Of a DNA stretch of 64,000 nucleotides, positions 26,350 through 35,005 are shown one piece after another. The position numbers and the translations under genes are program-made. Numbering within the stretch: the stretch's first letter is position 1; each line of letters starts with the position of its first letter. The notes under the pieces were generated by a model. The model was not told where the DNA came from and made no database searches. It worked only from the letters and a program-made list of their open reading frames with translations. Source of the DNA: Streptomyces fulvoviolaceus (lineage in GTDB: Bacteria; Actinomycetota; Actinomycetes; Streptomycetales; Streptomycetaceae); assembly GCF_000718165.1 (NCBI RefSeq), contig NZ_JOEY01000016.1, positions 1 to 64,000 on the forward strand, given 5' to 3'.

Positions 26350-27003
26350 CTAGGGTTCCTGGCCCTGCTTCCGCAACCGCCGGTCCAGCGCCAGCGAAAG
26401 CTCCGCCTCCACCACGCTCCGGGCCAGTGGCCGCAGTCGTTGCAGGTCGTCCTCGGTGGCGTGGCGGAGGACCAACTCGGCGAACATCTCGGCCAGGTCG
26501 TCCACGTGTTCGCGGACCCGCTTGCCGGCGGTGAGGACCTCGGCGAGGGGGATGCCCTCGCGGACCAGGGCCGAGGAGACGTCGAGGAGGCGGCGGCTGA
26601 TGTGGACGATCTCGTCGCCGTCGGTGCCGAGGTAGCCGAGGTCGAGGGCGGCGGCCAGGTTCTCCGTGGTGACCTGGCCCTCGAAGCGGGCGGCGAGTTC
26701 CTCGGGGGTGAGGCGGACCGGTTCCTCTTCCGTGGGGGCGGCGACGCCCAGGAGGTCGGCGACGCCGCGGCCGTGGTCCAGGGCCTCCGCCAGTTCCGCG
26801 ATGCCGGTGAGGGTGTGGCCGCGTTCCAGAAGGGCCGCGATCGTGCGGAGACGGGCCAGGTGGTGGTCGTCGTACCAGGCGATACGGCCTTCTCGGCGGG
26901 GCGGGGGGATCAGCTTGCGTTCGCGGTAGAAGCGCAGGGTGCGCACCGTGATGCCGGCCAGCTCGGCCAGCTCCTCCATGCGGTACTCACGCTTCTCGGT
27001 CAC
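26350..27003 (-). CDS. MerR family transcriptional regulator
   Basis: The 217-residue regulator has an N-terminal winged-helix domain, YRMEELAELAGITVRTLRFY followed by ERKLIPPPRREGRIAWYDD, and a coiled-coil dimerisation helix. The C-terminal half (about 100-217) is a helical effector domain without the cysteine pattern of metal sensors, so an organic ligand is likelier. It is divergent from the monooxygenase operon across 134 bp and is the natural candidate for its regulator. Confidence 0.9.
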   Translation of the reverse strand: MTEKREYRMEELAELAGITVRTLRFYRERKLIPPPRREGRIAWYDDHHLARLRTIAALLERGHTLTGIAELAEALDHGRGVADLLGVAAPTEEEPVRLTPEELAARFEGQVTTENLAAALDLGYLGTDGDEIVHISRRLLDVSSALVREGIPLAEVLTAGKRVREHVDDLAEMFAELVLRHATEDDLQRLRPLARSVVEAELSLALDRRLRKQGQEP

Positions 27004-27088
27004 GTCGGCACCCTATGTTGTACCTCGGGTGACTTCCCTGTCCCTGCCCCCTACCCATCAGTACGGAGCTGCTCTACCCTCCCATTGC

Positions 27089-27104
27089 GCCAGTGTTCAC
27101 TGGC
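27089..27104. promoter_or_regulatory. Palindrome in the MerR/monooxygenase divergent promoter
   Basis: GCCAGTG-TT-CACTGGC is a perfect 7-2-7 inverted repeat 33 nt upstream of the monooxygenase start. MerR proteins bind such repeats within long promoter spacers, though another regulator type is possible. Confidence 0.5.
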
Positions 27105-27137
27105 AGAGTTCGAAAAGCGACGCGTGGAGGCTTCGGG

Positions 27138-28643
27138 ATGGCCGAGCACGAACACGAGCATGTGCGGGTGGCGGTGGTCGGGTCCGGGTTCGGGGGACTC
27201 GGGGCCGCCGTGCGGCTGCGGCGCGAGGGCGTCACCGACTTCGTCGTCCTGGAGCGGGCCGACAGTGTCGGGGGCACCTGGCGGGACAACAGTTATCCCG
27301 GGTGTGCGTGTGACGTGCCGTCCCATCTCTACTCCTTCTCCTTCGCGCCGAATCCCGACTGGCCGCGCACCTTCTCCGGGCAGGAGCACATCCGCGCCTA
27401 TCTGGAGCACGTGACCGACGTCTTCCGGCTCCGCCCGCACATCCGCTTCAACTCCGAAGTGAAGAAGATGACTTGGGACGGGGAGAAGCTTCGGTGGGAC
27501 ATCGAGACGACCAGCGGCTCGCTCTCCGCCGACGTCGTCGTCTCCGCCACCGGGCCGCTGTCCGACCCGAAGATCCCCGACATCCCGGGGCTCGACTCCT
27601 TCCCCGGCAAGGTCTTCCACTCCGCTCGCTGGGACCACGACTACGACCTGCGCGGCAAGCGGGTCGCGATGGTGGGGACGGGGGCGTCCGCCATCCAGAT
27701 CGTGCCCGTCATCCAGCCCGTCGCACAGAAGGTCACCCTCTTCCAGCGCACGCCGCCGTGGGTGATGCCCCGCGTCGACCGGGCGATCAGCGGTGCGGAG
27801 CGCGCGCTGCACCGGGCACTGCCCTTCACCACCCAGGCCCGGCGCGGACTCCTTTGGGGCCTGCGGGAGTTGCAGGTCCAGGCCTTCACCAAGCATCCCA
27901 ACGAGCTCGGCCTGATCGAGAAGTTGGCCAAGCAGAACATGGCGCGTGCCATCAAGGACCCGTCCCTGCGTGCCAAGTTGACCCCCGACTACCGCCTCGG
28001 CTGCAAGCGGGTCCTGCTGAGCAGTGAGTACTACCCGGCGCTCGCCCGGCCCAACGTCGACCTCGTCGCGAGCGGGCTCACCGAGGTCCGCGGCTCCACG
28101 CTCGTCGCCGCCGACGGCAGCGAGGCCGAGGTCGACGCGATCGTCTTCGGTACGGGCTTCCACGTCACGGACATGCCCATCGCCGACCGGGTCGTCGGCG
28201 CGGACGGGCGGACCCTCGCCGAGTCCTGGAAGGGCGGGATGGAGGCGCTGCGGGGCGCGTCCGCGGCCGGCTTCCCCAACTGGATGACGATCATCGGGCC
28301 CAACACCGGCCTCGGCAACTCCTCGATGATCCTGATGATCGAGTCCCAGCTGAACTACATGGCCGACTTCGTACGGCAGCTCGACGTCCTCGGTGGGCGG
28401 GCCGCCCTCGACGCCCGTCCCGCCGCCGTGCAGGCCTGGAACCACCGGGTCCAGGAACGCATGAAGCGCACGGTGTGGAACACCGGCGGCTGCACCAGCT
28501 GGTACCTCGACGCGAACGGCCGTAACACCACCATCTGGCCGGGGACGACGAGCGAGTTCCGGCGGGCCACACGGCGCGTGGATCTCTCGGAGTACGAACT
28601 CCTCCGGGTGCCGGCCGACAGCAAGGCCGAGGTGACCGCGTGA
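27138..28643 (+). CDS. Type I Baeyer-Villiger / flavin-containing monooxygenase
   Basis: This FAD- and NADPH-dependent enzyme inserts oxygen into ketones or oxidises S/N atoms. The 501-residue protein begins with the FAD-binding GSGFGGLGAA motif. It then has GGTWRDNSYPGCACDVPSHL and the Baeyer-Villiger fingerprint FPGKVFHSARWD at 155-166 (FxGxxxHxxxWD). A second Rossmann site, VAMVGTGASAIQI, binds NADPH. GPNTGLGNSS is near the C-terminus. The ATG at 27138 has a GGAGG site upstream. It overlaps the next gene by GTGA. The set FMO-hydrolase-SDR recalls the mycobacterial mymA operon. The substrate is unknown. Confidence 0.92.
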   Translation: MAEHEHEHVRVAVVGSGFGGLGAAVRLRREGVTDFVVLERADSVGGTWRDNSYPGCACDVPSHLYSFSFAPNPDWPRTFSGQEHIRAYLEHVTDVFRLRPHIRFNSEVKKMTWDGEKLRWDIETTSGSLSADVVVSATGPLSDPKIPDIPGLDSFPGKVFHSARWDHDYDLRGKRVAMVGTGASAIQIVPVIQPVAQKVTLFQRTPPWVMPRVDRAISGAERALHRALPFTTQARRGLLWGLRELQVQAFTKHPNELGLIEKLAKQNMARAIKDPSLRAKLTPDYRLGCKRVLLSSEYYPALARPNVDLVASGLTEVRGSTLVAADGSEAEVDAIVFGTGFHVTDMPIADRVVGADGRTLAESWKGGMEALRGASAAGFPNWMTIIGPNTGLGNSSMILMIESQLNYMADFVRQLDVLGGRAALDARPAAVQAWNHRVQERMKRTVWNTGGCTSWYLDANGRNTTIWPGTTSEFRRATRRVDLSEYELLRVPADSKAEVTA

Positions 28644-29557
28644 GCCGTCTCATGCACGTGGCCTCCGGCCCGTACGCCCCGCCCGTCCCCGTCCGCGAAC
28701 TCACCGCCGTGTCCGCCGACGGCGCCCGCCTGCACGTCGAGATCCACGGACCCGACAAGGCGCCGGCCGTCGTCCTCGCCCACGGCTGGACCTGCTCGAC
28801 GGCCTTCTGGGCAGCCCAGATACGGGAGTTGGCCACAGACCACCGGGTCATCGCCTACGACCAGCGCGGCCACGGACGCAGCCCCGCGAGCCCCGCCTGC
28901 AGTACGGACGCACTCGCCGACGACCTCGAAGCCGTACTCGAAGCGACCCTCGCGCCGGGGGAGAAGGCCGTGATCGCCGGTCACTCCATGGGCGGGATGA
29001 CGGTGATGGCGGCGGCGGACAGGAAACGCTTCCGGGAACACGCGGCCGCCGTCCTGCTGTGCAGCACGGGTGCGTCGCGGCTGGTCGCCGAGTCGAGGGT
29101 CGTACCGATCCGGCCGGGACGCCTGCGGACCTGGCTGACCAAGCACATCCTCGGGGCACGGGCGCCGCTCGGACCGGTCACTCCACTGGCCCGGCGGATC
29201 CTCAAGTACGGGACGATGGGCCCCGGTTCGGCCCCGCACATGGTCGAGGCGTGCGCCCGTATCGTGCACGCGTGTCCGCGCAAGGTGCGGTACGCCTGGT
29301 CGCACGTGCTGGATCTGCTCGACCTGGACCACGGGGTACGGCAACTCCGCGTGCCCACAGCCATAGTCGTCGGTACGGCGGACCGGATGACCCCGCCGGT
29401 GCACGCCCGTTCGCTGGCCGCCGCGCTGCCCGACTGCCTCGGCGTGACCGAACTGCCCGGCCTCGGCCACATGACGCCGGTCGAGGCGCCCGAGCTGGTG
29501 ACCGGGAAGATCCGCGAGCTCGTGGTGACGTACGCAACGATCAAGGAGGGCGCATGA
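28640..29557 (+). CDS. Alpha/beta hydrolase
   Basis: The 305-residue protein has the alpha/beta-hydrolase fold, with LAHGWTCSTAFW forming the oxyanion region, YDQRGHGRS, and the nucleophile elbow GHSMGG. PTAIVVGTADRMTPP carries the acidic residue and LPGLGHMTPVEAP the catalytic His. It probably hydrolyses an ester, such as the product of the upstream Baeyer-Villiger enzyme. The GTG start overlaps the previous stop and its own end overlaps the SDR start, so the three genes are coupled. Confidence 0.9.
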   Translation: MSRLMHVASGPYAPPVPVRELTAVSADGARLHVEIHGPDKAPAVVLAHGWTCSTAFWAAQIRELATDHRVIAYDQRGHGRSPASPACSTDALADDLEAVLEATLAPGEKAVIAGHSMGGMTVMAAADRKRFREHAAAVLLCSTGASRLVAESRVVPIRPGRLRTWLTKHILGARAPLGPVTPLARRILKYGTMGPGSAPHMVEACARIVHACPRKVRYAWSHVLDLLDLDHGVRQLRVPTAIVVGTADRMTPPVHARSLAAALPDCLGVTELPGLGHMTPVEAPELVTGKIRELVVTYATIKEGA

Positions 29558-30438
29558 GCAGGGTGAGCCTCGAAGGACAGGTCGCCGTCGTCACCGGAGC
29601 GGCGCGGGGCGTGGGTGAGCTGCTCGCCCGCAAGCTGTCGGCGCGCGGGGCGAAGATCGCGCTGGTCGGGCTGGAGGCGGACGCGCTCAAGCAGGTCTCC
29701 GAGCGGCTGCACGGCGACAGCGACCACTGGTACGCCGACGTCACCGACCACGAGGCGATGGCGCGGGTCGCGCAGGAGGTCAAGGAGCGGTTCGGGAAGG
29801 TCGACATCGTCGTCGCCAACGCGGGAGTCGCGACCGGCGGTCCCTTCGTCGACTCCGATCCGGAGGCGTGGCGGCGGGTGATCGAGGTGAATCTGATCGG
29901 GTCGGCGGTGACGGCCCGGGCGTTCCTGCCGGTGCTGATGGAGAGCCGGGGGTACCTGCTCCAGATCGCCTCGCTCGCCGCCATCACCCCGGCGCCGATG
30001 ATGACCGCGTACTGCGCGTCCAAGTCCGGTGTGGAGGCTTTCGCGCACTGTCTGCGGGCCGAGGTCGGCCACAAGGGCGTGCGGGTCGGGGTCGGTTACC
30101 TGTCGTGGACCGACACGGACATGGTGCGCGGGGCCGATCAGGACGACGTGATGCGGGAGTTGCGGCAGCGGCTGCCGTGGCCGGCCAACAAGACGTATCC
30201 GCTGGGGCCGGCGGTCGACCGGATCGTGGCCGGGATCGAGCGGCGGTCGAGCCATGTGTACGGGCAGGGGTGGCTGCGTGGGACGCAGGGTGTGCGCGGG
30301 TATCTGCCGGGGCTCATCGGGACGGTCGGTCAGCGGGAGATGCGGCGGTTCGGGGACCGGTTGGAGGGCATCCGGTCCGGGCTCGTCGGTGCAGGTGGGG
30401 CGGCTGATGAGGAGGCGCGGGCTACGCTCCGTAACTGA
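29554..30438 (+). CDS. Short-chain dehydrogenase/reductase
   Basis: The 294-residue NAD(P)-dependent oxidoreductase has the cofactor motif TGAARGVGE, the structural NAGVA motif (VVANAGVATGGP), and YCASK with the catalytic Tyr and Lys. The catalytic Ser is in LQIASLAAITP. It is longer than the 250-residue classical form by a C-terminal basic tail that may touch membranes. The ATG has AAGGAGG upstream and overlaps the hydrolase stop. Its likely role is to convert an alcohol to the ketone used by the monooxygenase, or the reverse. Confidence 0.9.
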   Translation: MSRVSLEGQVAVVTGAARGVGELLARKLSARGAKIALVGLEADALKQVSERLHGDSDHWYADVTDHEAMARVAQEVKERFGKVDIVVANAGVATGGPFVDSDPEAWRRVIEVNLIGSAVTARAFLPVLMESRGYLLQIASLAAITPAPMMTAYCASKSGVEAFAHCLRAEVGHKGVRVGVGYLSWTDTDMVRGADQDDVMRELRQRLPWPANKTYPLGPAVDRIVAGIERRSSHVYGQGWLRGTQGVRGYLPGLIGTVGQREMRRFGDRLEGIRSGLVGAGGAADEEARATLRN

Positions 30439-30529
30439 TCGAAATGCGCGGTCTGTCCGGTCGTGTGAATCTGGTCGAGGCCCCACCACGGGGCTCATCC
30501 CCCCCCACTCATCACGGGAGTGAACCCAC

Positions 30530-30712
30530 ATGGGTATGAAGGACCAGTTCCAGGACAAGTCGGAGCAGTGGCAGGAGCAGGCCAAGCAGAAGGCCCAGGA
30601 GGCCAAGGAGCAGGCCCAGCAGCGCGGCAAGCAGCGGGGTGACCGCGACACGGAGACGGAGCGCCTCCAGCAGGAGGAGCAGGACCGTTTCGACCAGGAC
30701 TACGACGCCTGA
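30530..30712 (+). CDS. Small charged coiled-coil protein
   Basis: This is a 60-residue, strongly hydrophilic protein (MGMKDQFQDKSEQWQEQAKQ followed by repeated KAQEAKEQAQQ units and an acidic end). It should form a single helix. It recalls small stress-related CsbD-like or hydrophilin proteins, but I assign no family. A clear ribosome site (GGGAG) and a dedicated strong terminator directly after it argue that it is an independently expressed gene. Confidence 0.75.
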   Translation: MGMKDQFQDKSEQWQEQAKQKAQEAKEQAQQRGKQRGDRDTETERLQQEEQDRFDQDYDA

Positions 30713-30730
30713 CGTCTGCCTGCGCTGAGC

Positions 30731-30762
30731 AGAAGGGGTGCCCCTGAGGGGGCACCCCTTCT
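30731..30762 (+). terminator. Terminator of the small coiled-coil gene
   Basis: AGAAGGGGTGCCCC and GGGGCACCCCTTCT form a 14-bp perfect stem with a TGAG loop, 18 nt after the stop codon. Confidence 0.85.
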
Positions 30763-30827
30763 CGCGTGCCGACTCCGTGCTGCACACTGCTGGTTGACGC
30801 GCAGCCGAGGGCGGGGGGAGCCGGGTC

Positions 30828-31592
30828 GTGCGGCAGGAGCTGTCGGTCAATCTCATCGCCTCGCTGCTGGCCTTCCTGGTGGGCTGGATCGGCCGGAACC
30901 TCGTCCACCACTACCGGACCAGGAAGCCCGCCGCACGGGTGTGGCGGCTGGACCGCGGCCGGCGGGTGGTGATGGTCGTCGGTGAGTCCCGTTCGGGGTC
31001 GTCCCGCTATCCGAAGATTCCCGAGGCGGACGCCCTCGCGGCCATGAACTTGCGGCAGTCCCTCTCCCAGGACCTGCGGATCCACGAGGCGGCGACGGTC
31101 CGGGCGAGTGCCTTCGTCATGGCGTCGGACGCCGAGGAGAACCTGGTGGTGATCGGCGGCCCGGCGCAGAACGCCGTCTGGCGGCTTCTGGCCGACCGCC
31201 TGAACGCCCCGTTCGTGTTCCGCCAGTTCCCGACCGAGTACCGCATCGTGTCCGCGGACGGGAGCGACGGCGCCGAAGAGTACGGCGAGACGGCAGTGGA
31301 CGGCACGACGCTCGTGGACCACGCCATCGTCCTGCTGGCCCGCAATCCTTTCGCCGCCCGGAGTCGTCTCGTGATGGTCGCGGGCTGTGGGTACCTCGCC
31401 ACCGTGGGCGCGACCCAGCTCTTCACCCGGGGCGGGATACGCGAACTGGCCAAGGGACATGACACCGCCTCGCCCCTCGCGCTCGTCGTTTCCGTGGAGA
31501 GCGTGGGCGGTTACGTGACCAGGCCGGTCGTGGTGGCCGCCGTCAACTTCATTCAGGCGCCCGCCGGCGCCGCCCCCGCCTCACAGGTCTGA
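30828..31592 (+). CDS. Membrane-anchored protein of unknown function with Rossmann-like repeats
   Basis: I do not recognise this family. The 254-residue protein has one N-terminal helix (about 6-22, LIASLLAFLVGWIGRNL), a basic stretch, and then two alternating alpha/beta regions. The first starts VVMVVGESRSGSSRY and leads to FVMASDAEENLVVIGGPAQN. The second includes AIVLLARNPF and LVMVAGCGYLATVGATQLFT, a glycine-rich turn like those of nucleotide-binding folds. It probably faces the cytoplasm. Its stop overlaps the convergent tricorn gene by 12 nt. Confidence 0.7.
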   Translation: MRQELSVNLIASLLAFLVGWIGRNLVHHYRTRKPAARVWRLDRGRRVVMVVGESRSGSSRYPKIPEADALAAMNLRQSLSQDLRIHEAATVRASAFVMASDAEENLVVIGGPAQNAVWRLLADRLNAPFVFRQFPTEYRIVSADGSDGAEEYGETAVDGTTLVDHAIVLLARNPFAARSRLVMVAGCGYLATVGATQLFTRGGIRELAKGHDTASPLALVVSVESVGGYVTRPVVVAAVNFIQAPAGAAPASQV

Positions 31593-34500
31593 CGTGCGTG
31601 GGGGCAGCTTCGGGCGGGACCGGTCCGGCACATTCGAGTAATCCGGGGGTGTCGCGGGCGGGTTGGTCTCCAGCAGGTCCAGTGCGAGCTGCACCGCGTC
31701 GTCCAGTTGGGCGTGGCGGCCCTCTGCCCAGTCCAGCGGGGTGCGGAGGATCTCCAGGTCCGGGGTGACGCCCTGGTTCTCCACGGACCAGCCGTACGCG
31801 TCGAACCAGGCCGCGTTCATCGGTACGGTGATCACCGTGCCGTCGCCGAGTTGGTGGCGGCCGGTCATGCCGACGACTCCGCCCCAGGTGCGTTGGCCGA
31901 CCACCGGGCCGAGCTTGAGCAGCTTGAAGGCGGCCGTGATCATATCGCCGTCGGAGGAGGTCGCCTCGTCCGCGAGGGCGACGATCGGGCCGCGGGGGGC
32001 GTTGGAGGCGTACGACACCGGCTGGGCGTTTCTCGTGAGGTCCCAGCCGAGGATCGTGCGGGTCAGCTTCTCCACGACGAGTTCGCTGATGTGGCCGCCC
32101 GCGTTGCCGCGCACGTCGACGAGCAGGGCGGGCCGGGAGACCTCCAGGCGCAGGTCGCGGTTGAACTGGGCCCAGCCGGAGCCGCCCATGTCGGGGATGT
32201 GCAGGTAGCCGCAGCGGCCGCCGCTCAACTCCCGTACGACGTCCCGGCGTTTGGCCACCCAGTCCTGGTAGCGCAGGGGGCGCTCGTCCAGCAGCGGGAC
32301 CACCGCGACCCGCCGCGCCCGGCCCTCGCTCTCCGCCGGGGTGAACGTCAGCTCCACCGTCGTACCGCCCGCCCCCGCCAGCAACGGATACGGGCCCGTC
32401 ACCGCGTCCACCGGGCGGCCGTCCACGTGGGTCAGCACCGCGCCCTCCCGGATGCCCGTGCCGGCCAGCGGGGAACGTGCCTTGGAGTCGGAGGAGTCGC
32501 CGGGGAGGATCCGCCTCACCGTCCAACCCGCCTCCCGCAGCACGAAGTTGGCGCCCAGCAGGCCCTGCCGGCGCTGGTAGTGCGGTGGCCCTTCGTTGCG
32601 GCGGGCGGCCGTGACGTAGGCGTGCGACGTGCCCAGCTCGCCCAGGACTTCACGGAGGAGGTCCGCGAACTCGTCGGGGGACGCCACCCGTTCGACCAGC
32701 GGACGGTACTGGTCGAGGACCGCCTCCCAGTCGATGCCGCACATCCCCGGCTCCCAGTAGTACGCCCGGATCAGGCGGCCGGCCTCCTCGTACGACTGGC
32801 GCCACTCGGCGGGCGGGTCGACCTCGTGCAGGATGCGGCGCAGGTCGATCCAGACGGTCGAGTCGCTGTCGCCGGACTCGGTCGAGGGGGTCGCCCGCAG
32901 CTCGTCCTCGTCCACCACGACCAGCCGCGAGCCGTCGCCGCTGACCGCGAACCAGTCCAGATGGTCGACGAGTTCGGACTTCTTCGCCTTGCTGATGCTG
33001 AAGTACTCCAGGGTCGGCCGCCCGGAGGTGTCGTCCGGGTTCACGAACGTCTCGCCCAGCGCGCCCGAGATCGGCCAGCGCAGCCAGACCAGGCCGCCGC
33101 CCGAGACCGGGTGCATCGCCGAGTACTTGGACGCGGTGACCGGGAAGGGCGTCACCCGGCTCTCCAAGCCCTCGATCTCGACGGTCACCGCACCGCCCTC
33201 CCCGCCCTCGTCCTCGACGGGGTCCAGGCCTCCGGCGGCCGGCCGGCCCTCGGGGTTCAGGGCGAAGGGGGAGGGGGTGGCGGAGGACAGGGGGACCAGG
33301 TACGGGCGGCAGCCGAGAGGGAAGGACAGGTCCCCCGTGTGCACGTCGTACACCGGGTCGAAGCCTCGCCAGGACAGGAAGGCCAGGTAGCGGCCGTCCC
33401 TCGTGAACACCGGGTTCTCGTCCTCGAAGCGGCCGTTGGTGACGTCGACGATCAGGCGGTCCTCCCCTCCCTTCGGGGAAATACGCGCCATCTTGATCTG
33501 GCGCAGCGAGCGGCCGATCCCGGGGTGCGACCACGTCAGCCACGCCCCGTCCGGCGAGAAGGCGAGGTCCCGCACCGGGCCGTTGATCGACCGGATCAGC
33601 TCGGTCACCTCGCCGTTGGACTCCTCCGTCGTGTCGATGAGCAGCAGCCGTCCGTCGTGCGCGGCGATGGCCAGGCGCTCGCCCTGCGGGTCCGACACCA
33701 GCTCCAGGACCCGGCCCAGCTCCCCGGAGGCCAGCCGCCGCGGCTCACGGTCACCGGTGGCCCGCGGCAGATAGGCGATCTCGATCGCGTCCTCGCCCTC
33801 CGCGTCCGTGACGTACGCGACCTGGCCGACGGAACCGAGCATCTCCGGGAGGCGGACCCGTACGCCCGGAGTGTCGGTGATGGTGCGGGCGGGACCGTCG
33901 CGATGGGTCAGCCAGTACAGGCTGCCGCGGACGACGACGGCGCTCGCGCGGCCCGTCTCGTCGACCGAGATGCCGTCCACGTGCTGGGCGGCGGGCACCT
34001 GGTACGTACGGCGTCCCGCGCGCGGTCCGCTCAGCCGTACGTCGAGCTTCCGCGGCTCACGGGAGAGGTCGTCGACGATCCACAGGTCGCCCCCGCACTG
34101 GTACACCACCCGGGTGCCGTCGCTCGCCGCGTGCCGGGCGTAGAAGGCGTCGTGGTCGGTGTGGCGGCGCAGGTCGGAGCCATCGTGGGCGCAGGAGTAG
34201 AGGTTGCCGACGCCCTCGTGGTCGGAGAGGAAGGCGATCCGGTCGCCGACGAACATGGGGGAGTGGAGGTGGCCGCCGATGTCGGGCAGCAGCCGTTCGC
34301 CGTGCAGCCAGAGGCGGCCCGTGGCGCCGCCCCGGTAGCGCTTCCAGGCGGCCGGTTCGTGGGGCGGGGTGCCGGTGAGGAGCAAGGTCCTGCGATCGCC
34401 GTCCAGGTCGGCGACCTGGATGTCGGAGACCGGGCCCCAGGGGAGCTTGCGGCCGGGGGAGCCGTCGGTGCGGACCTTGTACGCCCAGGTGAAGTAGGAG

Positions 34501-34826
34501 AAGGGCTCGCCGTGGGAGGCGACGGCGAGGATGGTGCCCTCCGGTGTCCAGCCGCAGACCTGCGTGTCGGCGGACCCCCAGTAGGTGAGCCGCCTGCCCG
34601 GTCCCCCCTCCACGTCCGCCAGATGGATCTCGGGGACGAGACTGCGCCAGCTCGTGTAAGCGATGTGGCGGCCGTCGGGCGAGAAGCGCGGGTGGCCGAC
34701 CTTGGTGCGGTCCACGGTCAGGCGCCAGGCGCGGCCCGGGCCGTCGAGGGGGGCCAGCCACAGGTCGTCCTCGGCCACGAAGGACAGCAGGTCGCCGCTC
34801 AGGTGCGGCAGGCGCAGATAGCTCAC
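31581..34826 (-). CDS. Tricorn-type protease (S41 family)
   Basis: This is a large cytoplasmic protease that degrades peptides released by the proteasome or Clp. The 1081-residue protein has the tricorn layout: an N-terminal six-blade WD40-like propeller (about 1-320, FSPDGRHIAYTSW), a second propeller (about 320-640, FTRDGRYLAFLSW), a PDZ domain (LLGANFVL to VDGRPVDAV), and a C-terminal S41 domain. That domain has DVRGNAGGHISELV and DEATSSDGDMI, which holds the catalytic Ser. Its length matches the family. The start ATG at 34826 has GGAGGTGAG upstream. Confidence 0.95.
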   Translation of the reverse strand: MSYLRLPHLSGDLLSFVAEDDLWLAPLDGPGRAWRLTVDRTKVGHPRFSPDGRHIAYTSWRSLVPEIHLADVEGGPGRRLTYWGSADTQVCGWTPEGTILAVASHGEPFSYFTWAYKVRTDGSPGRKLPWGPVSDIQVADLDGDRRTLLLTGTPPHEPAAWKRYRGGATGRLWLHGERLLPDIGGHLHSPMFVGDRIAFLSDHEGVGNLYSCAHDGSDLRRHTDHDAFYARHAASDGTRVVYQCGGDLWIVDDLSREPRKLDVRLSGPRAGRRTYQVPAAQHVDGISVDETGRASAVVVRGSLYWLTHRDGPARTITDTPGVRVRLPEMLGSVGQVAYVTDAEGEDAIEIAYLPRATGDREPRRLASGELGRVLELVSDPQGERLAIAAHDGRLLLIDTTEESNGEVTELIRSINGPVRDLAFSPDGAWLTWSHPGIGRSLRQIKMARISPKGGEDRLIVDVTNGRFEDENPVFTRDGRYLAFLSWRGFDPVYDVHTGDLSFPLGCRPYLVPLSSATPSPFALNPEGRPAAGGLDPVEDEGGEGGAVTVEIEGLESRVTPFPVTASKYSAMHPVSGGGLVWLRWPISGALGETFVNPDDTSGRPTLEYFSISKAKKSELVDHLDWFAVSGDGSRLVVVDEDELRATPSTESGDSDSTVWIDLRRILHEVDPPAEWRQSYEEAGRLIRAYYWEPGMCGIDWEAVLDQYRPLVERVASPDEFADLLREVLGELGTSHAYVTAARRNEGPPHYQRRQGLLGANFVLREAGWTVRRILPGDSSDSKARSPLAGTGIREGAVLTHVDGRPVDAVTGPYPLLAGAGGTTVELTFTPAESEGRARRVAVVPLLDERPLRYQDWVAKRRDVVRELSGGRCGYLHIPDMGGSGWAQFNRDLRLEVSRPALLVDVRGNAGGHISELVVEKLTRTILGWDLTRNAQPVSYASNAPRGPIVALADEATSSDGDMITAAFKLLKLGPVVGQRTWGGVVGMTGRHQLGDGTVITVPMNAAWFDAYGWSVENQGVTPDLEILRTPLDWAEGRHAQLDDAVQLALDLLETNPPATPPDYSNVPDRSRPKLPPRTSDL

Positions 34827-34919
34827 CTCCCCATGCTTTTCCGGGAGATGCGGCCGGGCAACTTATCCGGGCAACTCATGAAAAAGTCGCATAGACGGGC
34901 CGGCGTGACCCGCAACACG

Positions 34920-34936
34920 AACGAAACAGTTTCGTT
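34920..34936. promoter_or_regulatory. TetR operator copy 1
   Basis: AACGAAA-CAG-TTTCGTT is a perfect 7-3-7 inverted repeat 70 nt upstream of the TetR gene. A second closely related copy follows at 34966-34982, one of the few repeats in this gap, so both are probably sites of the downstream regulator. Confidence 0.7.
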
Positions 34937-34965
34937 TCGATGGAGAGTGCGCTACATTCGTCACG

Positions 34966-34982
34966 TACGAAACCGTGTCGTT
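34966..34982. promoter_or_regulatory. TetR operator copy 2
   Basis: TACGAAACCGTGTCGTT matches copy 1 at 14 of 17 positions. It lies 23 nt upstream of the TetR start, 46 bp from copy 1, downstream of a possible -10 element (TACATT, 34953-34958). Confidence 0.65.
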
Positions 34983-35005
34983 CGGAACCGGAGAAGGTGG
35001 GAATC

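Noticed and set aside
31707..34900. A plus-strand frame of more than 1000 codons opposite the tricorn gene.
   Set aside because: It is a GC-driven shadow of the minus-strand gene. It is Arg/Ala/Gly/Val rich, with no recognisable motif.
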